Origin: Vitellaria paradoxa
Taxonomy: Eukaryota > Streptophyta > Magnoliopsida > Ericales > Sapotaceae
NCBI GenBank assembly: GCA_019916065.1
Contig: CM034244.1
Coordinates: 34,409,433 to 34,473,432, forward strand
Direction of reading: 5' to 3'
Length of the DNA stretch: 64,000 bases
The stretch's first letter is position 1. Each line of letters begins with the position of its first letter. The notes beneath the pieces are model-generated. The model searched no databases, was not told the origin of the DNA, and saw nothing but the letters and a program-made list of their open reading frames with translations. This document shows, in pieces, positions 33,801-43,532 of the stretch. Both the position numbers and the translations under genes were made by a program.

Positions 33801-35357
33801 TATTATTAACATAGACAAAGGAAGGGATACAAGAGATGAGGACAAGAAGTCCCCAACCGTAATTTTAGATCGCCATCCAATTACCCCGAATTACAGATAA
33901 AAGAAAAATACCAAAAGGGTACCCTTGAAGCAACAATGAGGTTGTTCAATTGTGAACTAGGAGTCGAGTTCAAACCTTGGAATTAACCTCTTGACTTGAA
34001 GAGGAAAGAGTGGCTACATCTAATCCTCCCCAAACCCCGCAATGCGGGAGCCTTGTACATTTTTTTTTGGGGGGGGGGGGGTGGGGGAATTTGGAGCCTT
34101 GTACATTGGATTGCCTTTCTATCAGCAGAATATACACTCAAAATGAATAAAAAGTTATTTTTCAATTATGTATATAAATATTTGTAATGTGTCCCTATCG
34201 CGTTACGTTGTATCATGTCTTGATATTCTTTAAAATTTTTGTGTCAACATATCAACATCATGGCATAAAATCTACCGTTGCAGATTACAAATGGTAACCC
34301 CAAAAAAATATTGGTTCAAGCATTTCATCTTGGATTCAAGAAAGTTAAGTGTTGTATGAGAAGATGCTCACAAAGCATAAGCACAGTTGCACGAGAAAAA
34401 AAGACTAGAAAACAAAGATAGCCTTAAAATAATTTTACAGATATACACCTCCAAACATTCACATTCTATTTTAGGTAAATACAAACCAATACACAAGTTA
34501 CACACAATTTGGCAAAACCAGATGAGTCGTGACTCTAATGCATAAAAAATAAATACAACAACAACAACAACATAAACCTTATCCCACTAGGTGGGGTGGT
34601 TACATGAATCTCGCGGCGCCACTGTGTTCTATCAAAAACCATAAAAAATAAATGAATAAATAAAAATTGAGAATACACTTAGATGGTAGAAGCATGTTTT
34701 CAACAAGTAGAACCCAAAAGGTATGCATCTATCAATACCTTTCTTTCACTTAGTAAAGGCTTTGCTGAACCAACATCAAGGCCTCGATATACCTGTAATA
34801 CAAACCAAATTGAATCAATTTAGCTAGCAAATAAATATCAAAATGCACTCTAATCAAGAGAAGAGACTAAAAAGAATACAATGTCACATGAATCCTAATG
34901 CTAACACATTTATAATGTTCGAACGACCTCCGCATTTTTTGGAAACGCTAAGCTCTCTCTGTGTCTCGCTGCGCATAACATAACCATTTACGATTCCAGA
35001 TTTAATCAGCTGTAATTAGTTCAGCCCTTGTTAACAATCTTTCCTCAATTTTCAAGTTAACAAACAGAAGCCGGAAGTGCGAACAGTAAACTAAGAAGTC
35101 TCCCAAACCTGGACAGAGTCGGCGCTGATGATCTCCCCGTTGAGCCGCTTCGCGAGCTCCAACGCCAGCCTGCTTTTACCAGAACCAGTAGGGCCGGAAA
35201 TCACGATTACCTTCTCCTTCTTATCAGCTGCGGAGCAGGTTGTGGCGAACAGTCGGCAGCGGCAAGAGAGCTCCGAGGGCCGGAGGAGAGGCCTCGCCGC
35301 CTGGTACGACAGGCGCAGGCAACTCGTACACATGCCCCCAATGCCGCCGCTTATCAT
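16856..35357 (-). CDS. IPT9: tRNA isopentenyltransferase (IPT9-type), 11 exons
   Basis: Joined in frame from eleven exons with GT..AG introns: 35357-35109, 34792-34739, 33501-33459, 31517-31409, 29776-29578, 29267-29042, 26558-26464, 18639-18545, 17688-17613, 17420-17281, 16943-16856 (1,374 nt, 457 residues, TAA stop). The enzyme transfers a dimethylallyl group to A37 of certain tRNAs, a source of cis-zeatin-type cytokinin in plants. The ATP/prenyl-binding P-loop GPTGSGKS is at residues 55-62, followed by [35 protein letters not shown], the RCEDMLSG segment, [11 protein letters not shown] and [12 protein letters not shown], all hallmarks of MiaA-type enzymes. Length fits plant IPT9. The first Met follows an in-frame stop. 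The first ~45 residues, rich in Ser, Arg and Cys, may be an organelle-targeting peptide. Residue spacing agrees across every junction, so the gene looks intact although its introns carry many transposons. AATAAA overlaps the stop codon. Confidence 0.93.
16971..17222 (-). mobile_element. MITE, local family C, copy 1, in the last IPT9 intron
   Basis: A stretch of about 250 bp has ends AATTGGTACCCC and GTACCAGGGCCCCC, which are imperfect inverted repeats. Its interior (CAAACTTTCACCAAATTTTG read on the minus strand, then CCGTTCGAACGG) matches 48397-48701 in opposite orientation. It lies in the 337-bp intron between the last two IPT9 exons and fills most of it. Confidence 0.6.
18786..18880. repeat. 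Alternating purine-pyrimidine tract followed by GT and GA runs
   Basis: The sequence alternates G/A with T/C for about 60 bases (GTGCGTGTGCATGCGCGCAC and similar), then a GT run, then a GA run. Such CG/TG-alternating tracts are the classic Z-DNA-prone sequence. It sits in the large IPT9 intron, about 150 bp downstream of exon 8 in one direction and near the copia element in the other. Confidence 0.7.
19312..19447 (+). mobile_element. Au-type SINE relic
   Basis: It starts GGGCTTGGAGTAATGGTAAG (A-box region), continues CCATCACGGCCTTGAACCC (B-box region), then GGAAACGCTTCTC, GCAGGGTAAGCTTGCATAG and GACCCTTCTCAGATCC, and ends near CTTGTTT. The order of words is that of plant Au SINEs as I know the family. 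It is degraded and carries no clear target duplication. Confidence 0.7.
19534..20040 (+). other. Open frame of unknown origin cut by the copia 5' LTR
   Basis: An intronic frame of 168 codons runs into the 5' LTR at 20013, so its last nine residues are LTR sequence. The N-terminal half is Lys/Glu-rich ([25 protein letters not shown]). The second half contains [15 protein letters not shown]. Skipping the copia element, the frame would have ended a few codons later (Asn-Tyr-Ser-stop). I do not recognise it. It may be a fragment of an older retroelement or a captured cDNA. It is antisense to IPT9. Confidence 0.35.
20013..20277 (+). repeat. 5' LTR of the copia element
   Basis: 265 bp, TGAAGATAAACC...TGCTACA. 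A TATA box TATAAATA lies at 20220-20227 in the U3/R part. Substitutions relative to the 3' LTR are five transitions and one G/T transversion, with no length change. Confidence 0.95.
20278..20289 (+). promoter_or_regulatory. Primer-binding site (initiator Met tRNA)
   Basis: TGGTATCAGAGC directly follows the CA end of the 5' LTR. This is the standard plant copia site complementary to the 3' end of tRNA-iMet, from which minus-strand cDNA synthesis starts. Confidence 0.93.
20431..25008 (+). pseudogene. Copia gag-pol polyprotein with four in-frame stops
   Basis: One reading frame runs from the ATG at 20431 to a TGA at 25006-25008 with no frameshift, but it is broken by TAG at 21277, TAG at 21424, TAA at 21628 and TAA at 22006. 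Gag spans about 20431-21400 and includes the zinc knuckle beginning CSHCSKPGH, where the first stop falls. The protease motif LDSGASDHM is near 21565. The pre-integrase [10 protein letters not shown] precedes the fourth stop. In the long open part from 22075, integrase has D27, D90 and E126 (a DD35E spacing), reverse transcriptase has YVDD at residues 658-661 (24046-24057), and RNase H has TDADWAG with Asp at residue 821. Integrase, RT and RNase H look intact, so the stops point to loss of autonomous movement, unless read through. The terminal TGA is the first three bases of the 3' LTR. Confidence 0.92.
24996..25005 (+). promoter_or_regulatory. Polypurine tract of the copia element
   Basis: The purine run GAGGGGGGG ends immediately before the TG of the 3' LTR. 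It is the expected primer for plus-strand DNA synthesis. Confidence 0.85.
25006..25270 (+). repeat. 3' LTR of the copia element
   Basis: 265 bp, same ends as the 5' LTR and followed by AATTA. Differences from the 5' copy are at six scattered positions; for example, AGGGCTG in the 5' copy is AGGGTTG here. Confidence 0.95.
25276..26463. other. Rest of IPT9 intron 7 upstream of the copia element
   Basis: Unique-looking intron sequence with no repeat border I can define and no exon. The IPT9 donor site CAG|GTATG is at 26464/26463. Confidence 0.5.
26891..26931. repeat. C-run directly followed by A-run in an IPT9 intron
   Basis: A run of C (with A interruptions at its start) passes directly into a run of A. 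The complementary strand is T(n)G(n), a potential G-quadruplex. Similar junctions are at 34062-34086 (T then G) and 48899-48934 (C then A). Confidence 0.7.
27125..27420 (+). mobile_element. Truncated copia element: LTR, primer-binding site and leader
   Basis: A short LTR-like stretch, TGTTAGCTATAATATTG...ATCTTAACA (27125-27249), is followed at once by TGGTATCAAATC, a primer-binding-site variant. The leader reads CTAATTAGGGTTTTCTTGTG and then ATCAAGAACC, related to the opposite-strand fragment at 30330-30577. No gag or pol remains. It lies in an IPT9 intron. Confidence 0.6.
27694..27850 (+). mobile_element. Second truncated copia LTR with primer-binding site
   Basis: It starts TGTTGAAATTAG, contains ATTGGGCCCATTTTCTAGTA and AAGCTTTTAGAACAATTGG, and is followed at 27770 by TGGTATTAGAGC, a primer-binding-site variant with one change from the standard. 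Only this end is visible; no coding part follows. Confidence 0.55.
28090..28522. mobile_element. hAT-type MITE with 8-bp target duplication
   Basis: This 433-bp element has terminal inverted repeats TAGGGGTAGAAACGAGCCGA and its complement ending GTTTCCACCCCTA. It is flanked by ACTAAGAC (28082-28089) and ACTGAGAC (28523-28530), a 7/8 match of the 8-bp size typical of hAT elements. The interior is full of GAGCTCG/CGAGCC words, and near the middle is an 18-bp perfect palindrome CAAAACGACGTCGTTTTG (28265-28282). It lies in an IPT9 intron. Confidence 0.8.
30330..30577 (-). mobile_element. Copia fragment on the minus strand: LTR, PBS, leader
   Basis: On the minus strand an LTR of 174 bp runs from 30577 (TGTTAGAATATTG) to 30404 (CTTGACA), followed by TGGTATCAAAG and a leader with AATTAGGGTTCTTGCATCTG. 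It is related to the fragment at 27125. It lies in an IPT9 intron and has the same orientation as the gene. Confidence 0.6.
30578..30730 (-). repeat. Second LTR-like fragment interrupted by the one at 30577
   Basis: On the minus strand it starts TGTTAGAAGTAATTATAG at 30730, has a TATAAATAG box near 30630, and runs up to the start of the next TGTTAGAA at 30577. The order suggests a nested insertion, but I could not find the missing 3' piece. Confidence 0.45.
31690..32310. repeat. Possible DNA element with GACAC/GTGTCC-rich ends
   Basis: The left part has GGACACGGAG, CTGACACGCAGTGGACAG and TTGGACAC. The right part has CGTGTCCCCGCC and GGCGTGTCCAAATTG. These resemble a common plant repeat type, but the borders and target duplication are not clear. 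A looser relative may lie near 42620-42740. It is in an IPT9 intron. Confidence 0.35.
32602..33440 (+). repeat. Probable solo LTR, about 0.8 kb
   Basis: It starts TGTTGGTACACAAGCTTGG, has a promoter-like ACTATATAAAAGAACC near 33021, then TCGTGGATACGAGTAAAG and GTAACCCG. The layout is that of a large plant LTR. No primer site, coding part or clear target duplication was found. It ends within about 20 bases of IPT9 exon 3, so the exon keeps only a short flank. The open frame inside (32624-32941) looks fortuitous. Confidence 0.5.
33935..34118 (+). mobile_element. Au-type SINE relic with an internal T/G-run
   Basis: Words in Au order: GAGTCGAGTTCAAACCTTGG, CTTGAAGAGGAAAGAGTGGC, ACATCTAATCCTCCCC, CCCCGCAATGCGGGAGCC, TTGTACAT. 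The end then breaks into a T-run and G-run (34062-34086), after which GGAGCCTTGTACATTGGAT repeats, closing with GCCTTTC. The repeated end suggests duplication or insertion within the tail. Confidence 0.7.
34557..34650 (-). mobile_element. 3' end of a LINE (RTE type) with TTG-repeat tail
   Basis: On the minus strand the sequence contains CCCCACCTAGTGGGATAAGG followed by a TTG repeat tail (the ACAACAACAAC run at 34557-34571). This combination is the well-known 3' end of RTE-clade LINEs in plants. Only about 90 bp remain. It lies in IPT9 intron 2. Confidence 0.65.
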
Positions 35358-35601
35358 TTTCTCAGACGAAAGCGCAGACGCCGTTGGAGAAAAGTCAGTT
35401 GGAGTGAGTGGTGTGGCCCAAATTCAACTAGCTAAACCTCAGAAGGGTTTCGGCTCCGCTTTTTTGTATGCGTCAGGAGTCCATTAACGAGAAGTGCTGA
35501 GAAAATTCTGGGGATTGAATTTCTGAAGAGTCATGCATTCGGATATTTTGGGTGTAATTTACTCTTTTTTTTTTTTTTTTTAATAGGAGACGCATTTATT
35601 G
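35358..35601 (-). promoter_or_regulatory. IPT9 5' flank and leader
   Basis: This GC-richer stretch lies upstream of the IPT9 start codon. An in-frame stop (TGA) occurs about 25 codons upstream of the Met. No clear TATA box is seen, as is common for housekeeping genes. A T-run at 35563-35580 ends the region. Confidence 0.4.
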
Positions 35602-36856
35602 AATAGACGTTTGGACTAATAAAAAATAAAATAAAATAGGTAATTTATGAATATATAATTATTAAAAAAATTTATGAATTTATAATTTATATAGTGAAAT
35701 AAAAAATAAATAACATTTAAAAATTTTTAACATTTTTATTTTATCAAACATATCTTTAGTTTGGTATTAGTGTTAGCATAACTCGAATTATATCGTCGAT
35801 TAAAATTTAATGATCTAAATATATTTATAAATTTTTATTTTAAAAAGTTCAAGGATGTATTTAGTTGTTAAAATTTAATTTAACAATAAAGATACAATTT
35901 GGAGTAATAAAAAATTTAAAAAACATGATAAAATATATTAAAAATTTTTAAAAATAATTTATTTTTTACCACACTAAATAAATTACCAACCAACGAACCT
36001 CATTTTTATCCTTTCAAATACATCTAAACTTGTCAGAGAGCTGATGTAAAATCTAACGTGAGCTTAACTCATTAAAATAATAATAATAATAAATAGCATC
36101 ATGTCAACAAAGCTAAAGCATCCATCTACACTGCTGCCTAAATTGCAATGCATGTTTCCCCAACTATTTCAATATTTACCCTCGCCTTCTCTTACTTTTT
36201 CCAAATATAGATAAGTTTGGAGTAGAATAAAGTGAAATAAATTAAGATAAATTAAGAATTCGTAATACATGCAGTAAAAGAAAAAAATTAATGTGATATA
36301 AAATTAATAGAGATTTATAAAATTTTTTAAAATTTCATTATAAACTAAACGAAGCATATATATATATAAAGAATTCATGACTTATAACTTTGTTAATCAC
36401 CTTTAATGGAACTTGAAAGATACATGAAATATAAATAGATAGTTGATAAATAATGTTTTAACCAACACACATCTATTCTCATAGGATAACAGAGGAGTTT
36501 TCTAATTCTAAATTTTTGACATTATTTTTTTGCCCAAATTCTTAAATAAACTCGATTTAGACAACGTAAAAATTATCAACACTTTTAAATGAACTCAACT
36601 TAGGCAAGATAAAATTCATCAAGGAAAATTTTAAATTTAATATATAAATGTTATTCAAAAAAGTTTTGATAAATTTAATTTATTTTTTAGTATTTCGGTT
36701 ATTGAAATATTTTTAAAATAATTAACTTCTTATAACCACCTTGATTTTGAATTTATTTGGAGAATTTGAAAAACCTATTGATAACTTATTATTCTTTGAG
36801 TTAAATAGCACCTAACTTATTTATTTAAAAAACACCAACTCAAAATCCTCATCTAA
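35602..36856. other. Intergenic AT-rich DNA with MITE-like fragments
   Basis: About 35602-35757 and 36212-36354 resemble family A (GTTTGGA... start, GTAATTTATGAAT or GAATTCGTAATAC words), but borders are weak. No gene seen. Confidence 0.4.
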
Positions 36857-37174
36857 GGTGACATTTGGTTTGTTTTTTTTATTTTTATCTTCTATTTTGT
36901 TTTTTATTTTCTGTTTTTAGCTCGTTTTTCATTTTGCGCTTTTGAAAATAAAAAAAAAAAGTTAAAACGTAGTTGATCACTTGTATTTTTAAATTTTGTT
37001 TTAAAAAATAAAAAATAACTTTACACATAAAATGAAAAATCACAAAAAGTAGTTTTGAACGTTTTTTATTCAAAATAAGAAAAATAGAGTATTTTTTATT
37101 TTTCTTATTTTTAAATTTTTAAATCATAAAACACAAAATAAAACAAAATATAAAAAAGTAAACTAAATGCGACC
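36857..37174 (+). mobile_element. MITE, local family D, copy 1
   Basis: 318 bp; starts GGTGACATTTGGTTTG, ends AAACTAAATGCGACC, with TAA exactly on both sides (36854-36856 and 37175-37177). It has TTGATCACTTGT and TTTACACATAAAATG inside. It is one of four copies in the window. Confidence 0.82.
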
Positions 37175-37177
37175 TAA

Positions 37178-39849
37178 ATTTCTTGACCTAAAGTTATTTC
37201 TTTAACTCAATTTGTTAGCCTAATTTCGTGAACTATTCGAGGAGCCATAAACCCATTTATCTTGAGCCAAACTCGTAATCTATATAGGATCCCTAACCTG
37301 CCTTAACCTGATTAAGCTTCTTATTATTTTTGTTGCCTTCCGTGAACTTCCTTCCTAATTGCAAATTTGCTTTAGCTGACTTTAAGCTCACTTGCATGAG
37401 CCATCATCAACCCAAGCAACTTGCTCTGCCATGGGTGAGCTAGTGCGACCTAAGGGAGATGAATCAAGTTTTATATCACAGATGTAAGCCATAAAAAATG
37501 TTGACCTGTATATCATACGTCGGGGAGAAGAAAACTAACGACCTTTGCCTATATGGGTCATTTGGAGTGCCAAAAAAAAAAATCACAAAAAAAAAATTAA
37601 AAGTGAAATTTTTTGATATTTAGAGTGTAAAAAGTTACTTTGAAATGATGGTTAGATATTTATGTTTGATTTTATATAAAATTATTAAAAATTATATAAA
37701 ATGAAACATGGCAAAATTTTATGGGAATCTTGAAAATTTTTGAAGTTTTATACAGATGTCAGTCCAACTTTAAAAAATCTAGAAAAATTTATTGAAACAC
37801 AATATTTTAGTTTATTTTAATGGATTTTGATAAATTTTTTTAAAAAGTTAGAATTTTTTAGAGTTTGAAAAAGTTAAAACTTTTAAAATTTTTTGAAATT
37901 TTTTAAACTTGATTGGTGTTCCAAATAGCCCCTTTATAAAGATGTGGTGTATGTGATATTTATGCCAAATTTGGGGACTGTAAGGCAGTTAGGATGTGAA
38001 AATTTTGGGGTAGGTTAGGTGAAGGAGATGGGTGAGATGATTGAACATCGAAAAATTAGAGAAATAACTAACACTCCAGACCTAGGTCCATTTGAACGCC
38101 TGTTTAAACCCTAGCCCCTTATTTAGAAAAATTATAAATGTTGAAGTTATAGATTTAGTTAAAATCTAAATCAATCTCCATCAAAACTAACTCAATTTTT
38201 AACCCAATCAACTAATCACTAAACCCTAAAAATAACATATACTCTGAAAATATAATATAAAATATAAAATACATAAATCCAATTTATTACACCTGATAAC
38301 TCTCTCCCCTAAACTTTTTGCTCTTTCTCTCTCTCTCTCTCTCAAGATACCTAAGAAAATGGCAACAAATGTAAAAAGAAATAGATGGTGGAATTAATAG
38401 TGCTAGATGAGAAGGTTGGCTAAGAAGGAAGGCACCCATGCACTGGAGAGGGAGAAGAACCACCACATGGAAGGTTGATGACCCAATGGTTCATCGTATT
38501 CACTTTCACTTGCGTACACATACCATTAAAAATTATTCGTGGTTAAAGATACAAAAATAAAATTTGACTTGAAAATAAATGTAACAAAATTACATGAAAT
38601 ATTGTATAAAAAACTATAAAAATAAAAAATTATTAATTAAAATAGACTAAATGTAATGTAACTATAACTCAGACTCATTTTAACCAAAACCAAGTTCCAA
38701 TGAAAAGTTGAAAAGATAACATGTAAAAATAAAAACCACAAATCAAAAAAGATTGCAGGTTATGCACGTTACATTAACTTAAACTTACCTCTACCCAACT
38801 TTGTGTAAAAATAAAAAATAAATAAATAAAGCATCAATCAATTAAATAGGCAAAGTATAAATTTGTTTAAAAAAAAATCACCACTTGAAAAAGATAATAA
38901 GTAATGAAAATTGCTATGACTCAAATATACTTTGACCAAATCAAGGGTACAAAAAAAAAAAAAAAACTACTAATTCAATAATATAGCCAAATAGTTATTT
39001 CATTTCACTATATACATAAATAATAAAATGCTAGTACAATTCTCACATAGTTCCTGGTATAAAAATACAACATCCATGTTGCAAGGATATTGCTTGTGTC
39101 TAAATGCACTTCCTTGAGCATGGTATAAAACTTAACCTATACTAATTTGAATAGTAATGAAGAGCAAACAAAATTATGAAGGCCCACAATAAAATACAAA
39201 AAAATGAATTTAAGTGAATAATTTCACAATAATATTTACACACGATCTTAAATCGAGCAAACCTTAAATAGTTTGATTGCATCCTAAACCAAATTGGGCA
39301 AAAACTTAGACATATTTAACACTAATACATATGAAAGTTAAAAATTAAAATAATCTTTTAATTAAAAGAAATTGCGACAATTAAAAAAATACATTGAAGA
39401 CAATAATTAAATAATATGGTAAATTGTAAATTGCATTTAAGAGAGCAATGATCAGTTGAGTTTGATTATGGATAAATTGATAGGTAGGTATGGCAAGAGG
39501 AAAGAGATGGTGCAATATGATTAGAAAAAAGAGAGATACAAAATGAGATTTAGTGAGAGTTTCAATAAATAGTGAGATAAGAGATAGGGGATAAGATTCG
39601 GTGGCAAAGGTTACAATAATTGAGAAATTAGAAAGTAAGATAGAGAGAGGGGTCCAGTGGCATTATAACGGTAGGATTAGAGGTTAATTTTTGATTGGTA
39701 GGTTAGTGTTATAGTGGGGTTGGAGAATAGAGTTCTCATTGAATATAACTAAAATTTGGACATTCATTTTTAAGAGGAACAATCTTAGATATGGACTTTT
39801 TTTAGATATATTTTTTAAAATCGAATCATGTCCATTGAATTAAAGGCAA
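37178..39849. other. Intergenic DNA without a supported gene
   Basis: Contains a possible MITE at about 37556-37932 (ends GGGTCATTTGGAGTGCC and GGTGTTCCAAATAGCCCC), a TC run at 38325-38343 and a gypsy- or gene-like stretch of slightly higher GC at 38390-38530 with no open frame. The rest is unremarkable. Confidence 0.45.
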
Positions 39850-41110
39850 AACAAATCTAAGTGTTGAAACTATTCTAAATTTAAAAATAGAATTAATAAA
39901 TGTATATGAAGAAGCAAATAAATTTAAAGGTTATCCAAATTCCAATTCTTGAGCTCCAACATTAGATAGATAACACAAACAGTGTAAAAGTGAATGTATT
40001 TTAAAATTTAAAGTTTTGTTTATACTAAGATTGAACTTGTAATTAACATGTTTATTTTTTAAAAAAATTTTAAAGAAAATTAAAGTCTAAATATCATTTT
40101 GTTTTACAAATAAGAAAAAAATTCAGTTGATTTTGTCTAATAAGTATCTACGCAGTGTTTAATAAATATATAAAATTTTAAATAGCATTTGGTTTGTTTT
40201 TTATTTTTTATTTTTTTTGTTTGCTATTTTCTGTTTTGAGCTCATTTTTCATTTTACACTTTTGAAAATAATAAAACTAATTCAAAACTCATATGCTCAC
40301 TTGTGTTTTCAATTTTTGTTTTAAAAAATAAAAAATAAATTTACACACGAAATAAAAAATGATAAAAAGTTATTTTGATAAATTTTAACCCAAAATAAGA
40401 AAAATTGTAAAATAAGGAAATAAGAGTATTTTTTGTTTTCTAGTTTTGAGATTTTTAACACATACAACAAAAATAGAAAATAGAAAAATAAATCAAATGG
40501 CATCTTAATATATATTACAAATACTATCATATTTTTAAGAAAAAATTAATTTAAAAACTTTTTGTAAAAAAGTATTTAAAAATATGAGTAAAGTAAGAGA
40601 GTGTGTTTTCATGCAAAATGACTAAAATGACAATCAAAGTAGAGAGAAAAAAAAAGTATTCTGACTTTAAACAAATTTAACAGTTAAAAATATTTAAATT
40701 TAAATCATTGACCTTTCATATTAAATAGATAACATAAATAGTGTAAAAGTGCATTTATTTAAAATTTTCAGTTCTATATACAATAAAAATGAATTTTTAT
40801 TTAAATATTTATTTTTTAAAAAATTTTAAAGAAATTAAAGTCTAAATATCATTTAAAAAATAAAAAATTTTAGTTAGTTTTGTCTTTATACAGTATTTAA
40901 TGAATGTGTTATTATTTATGTTACAAATATTTTCACATTTTTTAAAATATTAATTTAAAAACTTTTATAATAAAATATTCAAAAAATATAAAAAGAGTGA
41001 AAGGGTATATTTCCATATGAAGTGACAAAAAAATAACCAAAATGGAGAAAAAAAAAAGTAATCCTACCTATTAAATAAATATAGTGGTTGAAATTATTTC
41101 GAATTGAATT
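39850..41110. repeat. Two more units of the ~420-bp repeat, one split by a MITE
   Basis: Shared words with 7640-8340 include AAAGAAAATTAAAGTCTAAATA (versus ...GTTTAAATA), TTTAATAAATATATAAAATT, AACAGTTAAAAATATT and GTAATCCTACC/GTATTCTGAC. A family-D MITE (40182-40504) is inserted in the first unit. Once it is removed, the spacing between units is near 430 bp. Confidence 0.5.
40182..40504 (+). mobile_element. MITE, local family D, copy 2
   Basis: 323 bp; starts ATAGCATTTGGTTTG, ends AATCAAATGGCATC; TAA on the left (40179-40181), TTA on the right (40505-40507). It is inserted in the ~420-bp repeat. Confidence 0.78.
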
Positions 41111-43231
41111 TCTTTAGTTTTTTAATTATATAAATTCTATAAAGTGTAAGAGGTTTCCTTAAGAGATTTTGTTTTGTAAATATTCTATATATTGGTGGAG
41201 GATTTTAGATATTAAATTCTCACTGCTCGTTAGATTAAATCCTCACTGTCCATTGATGAGATGGAAGATTATAAATAAGGATGATCTCTTATTTGTAAAT
41301 ATTAGATTGTGAAAAAATCATTAATATTAATCACACATTAAAAAATATTAAATTACATAAAAATATTGAGTTTCTAAATATGCTTTCCTTTTACAAACTT
41401 AGTTATTCTATATATTTGGACCGTGAATTTGTAAAGGAAACAAAATAAAAGGATCAAAATTGATGGATTCGTGAGAGGAAAAAATGTAAAGGAAATTTAT
41501 ATTATATTTTTGAAATACTTCTTATAGATAAAGAAATTGACAAAAAAAATTTGCTAAAAAAATTATTTTCCATATCTATTTATCCCGGTTCGACTCAGTA
41601 CGGTCTAACGTTGAACCGGACATACGTAGTTATCACCTTTCGGGGGCCCTTTAGCTGTGCATACCTAATAAATCCTAGGGCTCGAAAGCCAGTTCATCTA
41701 GTTACCTACTCGAGGACAAAAGTTTATTATGATTTTGGAAATATAGATCGTTTGCTCTGCTCAGCTATTGTTTTCCTTCACCAGGTATCTCTTCCCTCTC
41801 CTTACGTTTATATATATATATACATATACATATGCTTGTATCTGCATCTATTTCTTTTATGCTTTATATATGTATTTTGATGAAATTGGGTCGTTAATCT
41901 CTACGTTGTTTCATATACAATTTTAGGTTTTCAATAAAAAATTGTGATTATGCAAGAATTAGCTGCAAGGATATCCTTGGGATTTCTAGCTTTGGGAATA
42001 CTGGAGTAAGTGAAAATTGGGGCTTAATTTGTTACTTAACTTTTTTGAGGTCTTTGACTCAGAGTCGTTTGTTTCTAGTGCTTTATGGGTTTTTCATTTT
42101 TTTCATTATTTTAGGTACATTTCCTTTCTTGGGTACAATGCAGCAGAGTTCTTGTATTTTATGATGTGATCGTGATATGATGGTTCCATTTGGTTGATCC
42201 AACAGTTAAGCAGCTGATCTTGAGCTGGTTTCCTCTCTGGAACTACACATTTTAAAATTCTGGCTAAGTAAATCATGGGTTGGAAACTAACACCACGATG
42301 TTTATAAGCACTCTCAGATGGATTTCTTTTAATCATAAAGGAAAATGCACAGCTGTAGGCCAAATTAAAGGATTTTGGAGTAACGATACCAGACTACCAA
42401 TACTTGATCTCCATTTGTAGCATTTCTTGGAGCTACAGAGGACATTATTGTCACTATTTACATTAGGGATAATTCTGCCCCTAAAATGTCTTTTGCAACG
42501 CTTGAGTCATTTTATAGTAGTATGCATAATCAATGTGGATGTAATTTATTTGTACTTGTTTTGGCCTCTAGTTGTGCAAACTGCAAATGAAGTCATTTCA
42601 TTTCAAGTTGACCTAAAAGGCATAGATATGTATCTGGAATACGGATATGATATGGATACAGACACTGATATGTATGGATACAATATGAGTACAAACATTG
42701 ATATGGGCAATTTTAAAAAAAGTGAGGATACTAATATGGCAGAGATACGGCCAAACAATGTAAATTTTGTATATTTTTATCAGGTTATCCTATGGTTTAA
42801 AAGAAATGAACAAATTTTAGTTCTTATAAAAAGAAAAAAAAAAAACTTATCTTTTTCAATTTTAATTTTATAACCAAACGCATCTAATTATGTTGTTTGC
42901 AAATAAGCGAATTCTAAAATTCTCCAATTCATATTTTTGAGACAGTCAAGTGAGACCTTAATTATGAGTGCTCTTGTGCTTTGTTGGATTTATTGGATGT
43001 ATCAAACTGTCGCGGTCATATGGCAAATTAGTGGAATGAGTTGATAAAGATTATCAGGTTTGATTAATATTAATACAATCCCAAGGCATTGAAGATTGCT
43101 AAATTTTACTCTTATGAACAAAGTTAGTACTTTAAAATTTCCAATCAAATGCCAGTCACACTATCATATATTGGCATCCCATGGGACTTATCTTGATTCT
43201 GGTGGTGAAAATTACTTTGAAAGAAAATTTA
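41111..43231. other. Region upstream of the FRS relic
   Basis: No protein-coding gene is supported. A GC-richer block at 41575-41790 ends with TTCACCAG|GTATCT, and 41927-42010 begins after TTTTAG, so these could be leader exons of the FRS gene. The frames at 41551-41880 and 42427-42873 match nothing I know. Confidence 0.35.
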
Positions 43232-43393
43232 GGCTTTGTTTGAGAAGAAAATAAGCTTGTAGTAGCTAGCTTTTCAGCTTTTTTTGTTCATTTGACATAT
43301 TTGCCCTTCATGATTAGAGAGAAGCCCTAATGTAGGAGAATAAGTTTGGTAATTTTACAAAAAGCAAAAAGCCAAAGGTTGCCAAATGATACC
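43232..43393. mobile_element. Short MITE flanked by TTA
   Basis: 162 bp; starts GGCTTTGTTTGAGAAG, ends TTGCCAAATGATACC; TTA on both sides (43229-43231, 43394-43396). Confidence 0.6.
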
Positions 43394-43532
43394 TTACTCT
43401 CAGATTAAATGCTTGATTCTTAACTACAGCTATATAGCCTGCTGTCACATTGCACTTCTAGTTAGTATTATTTTCTGCAGTCAAAACTTAAATATTGGGA
43501 TAATATAAATCAGAGAATATTATATTTTATGA

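Noticed and set aside
36885..37073. 62-codon Lys-rich frame, and similar ones at 40321-40530, 49118-49378 and 55159-55454
   Set aside because: All are parts of family-D MITEs and encode low-complexity sequence.
42620..42740. Asp/Met/Tyr-rich part of the frame at 42427-42873
   Set aside because: Generated by GATATG/GATAC repeats of a probable transposon fragment rather than a protein.
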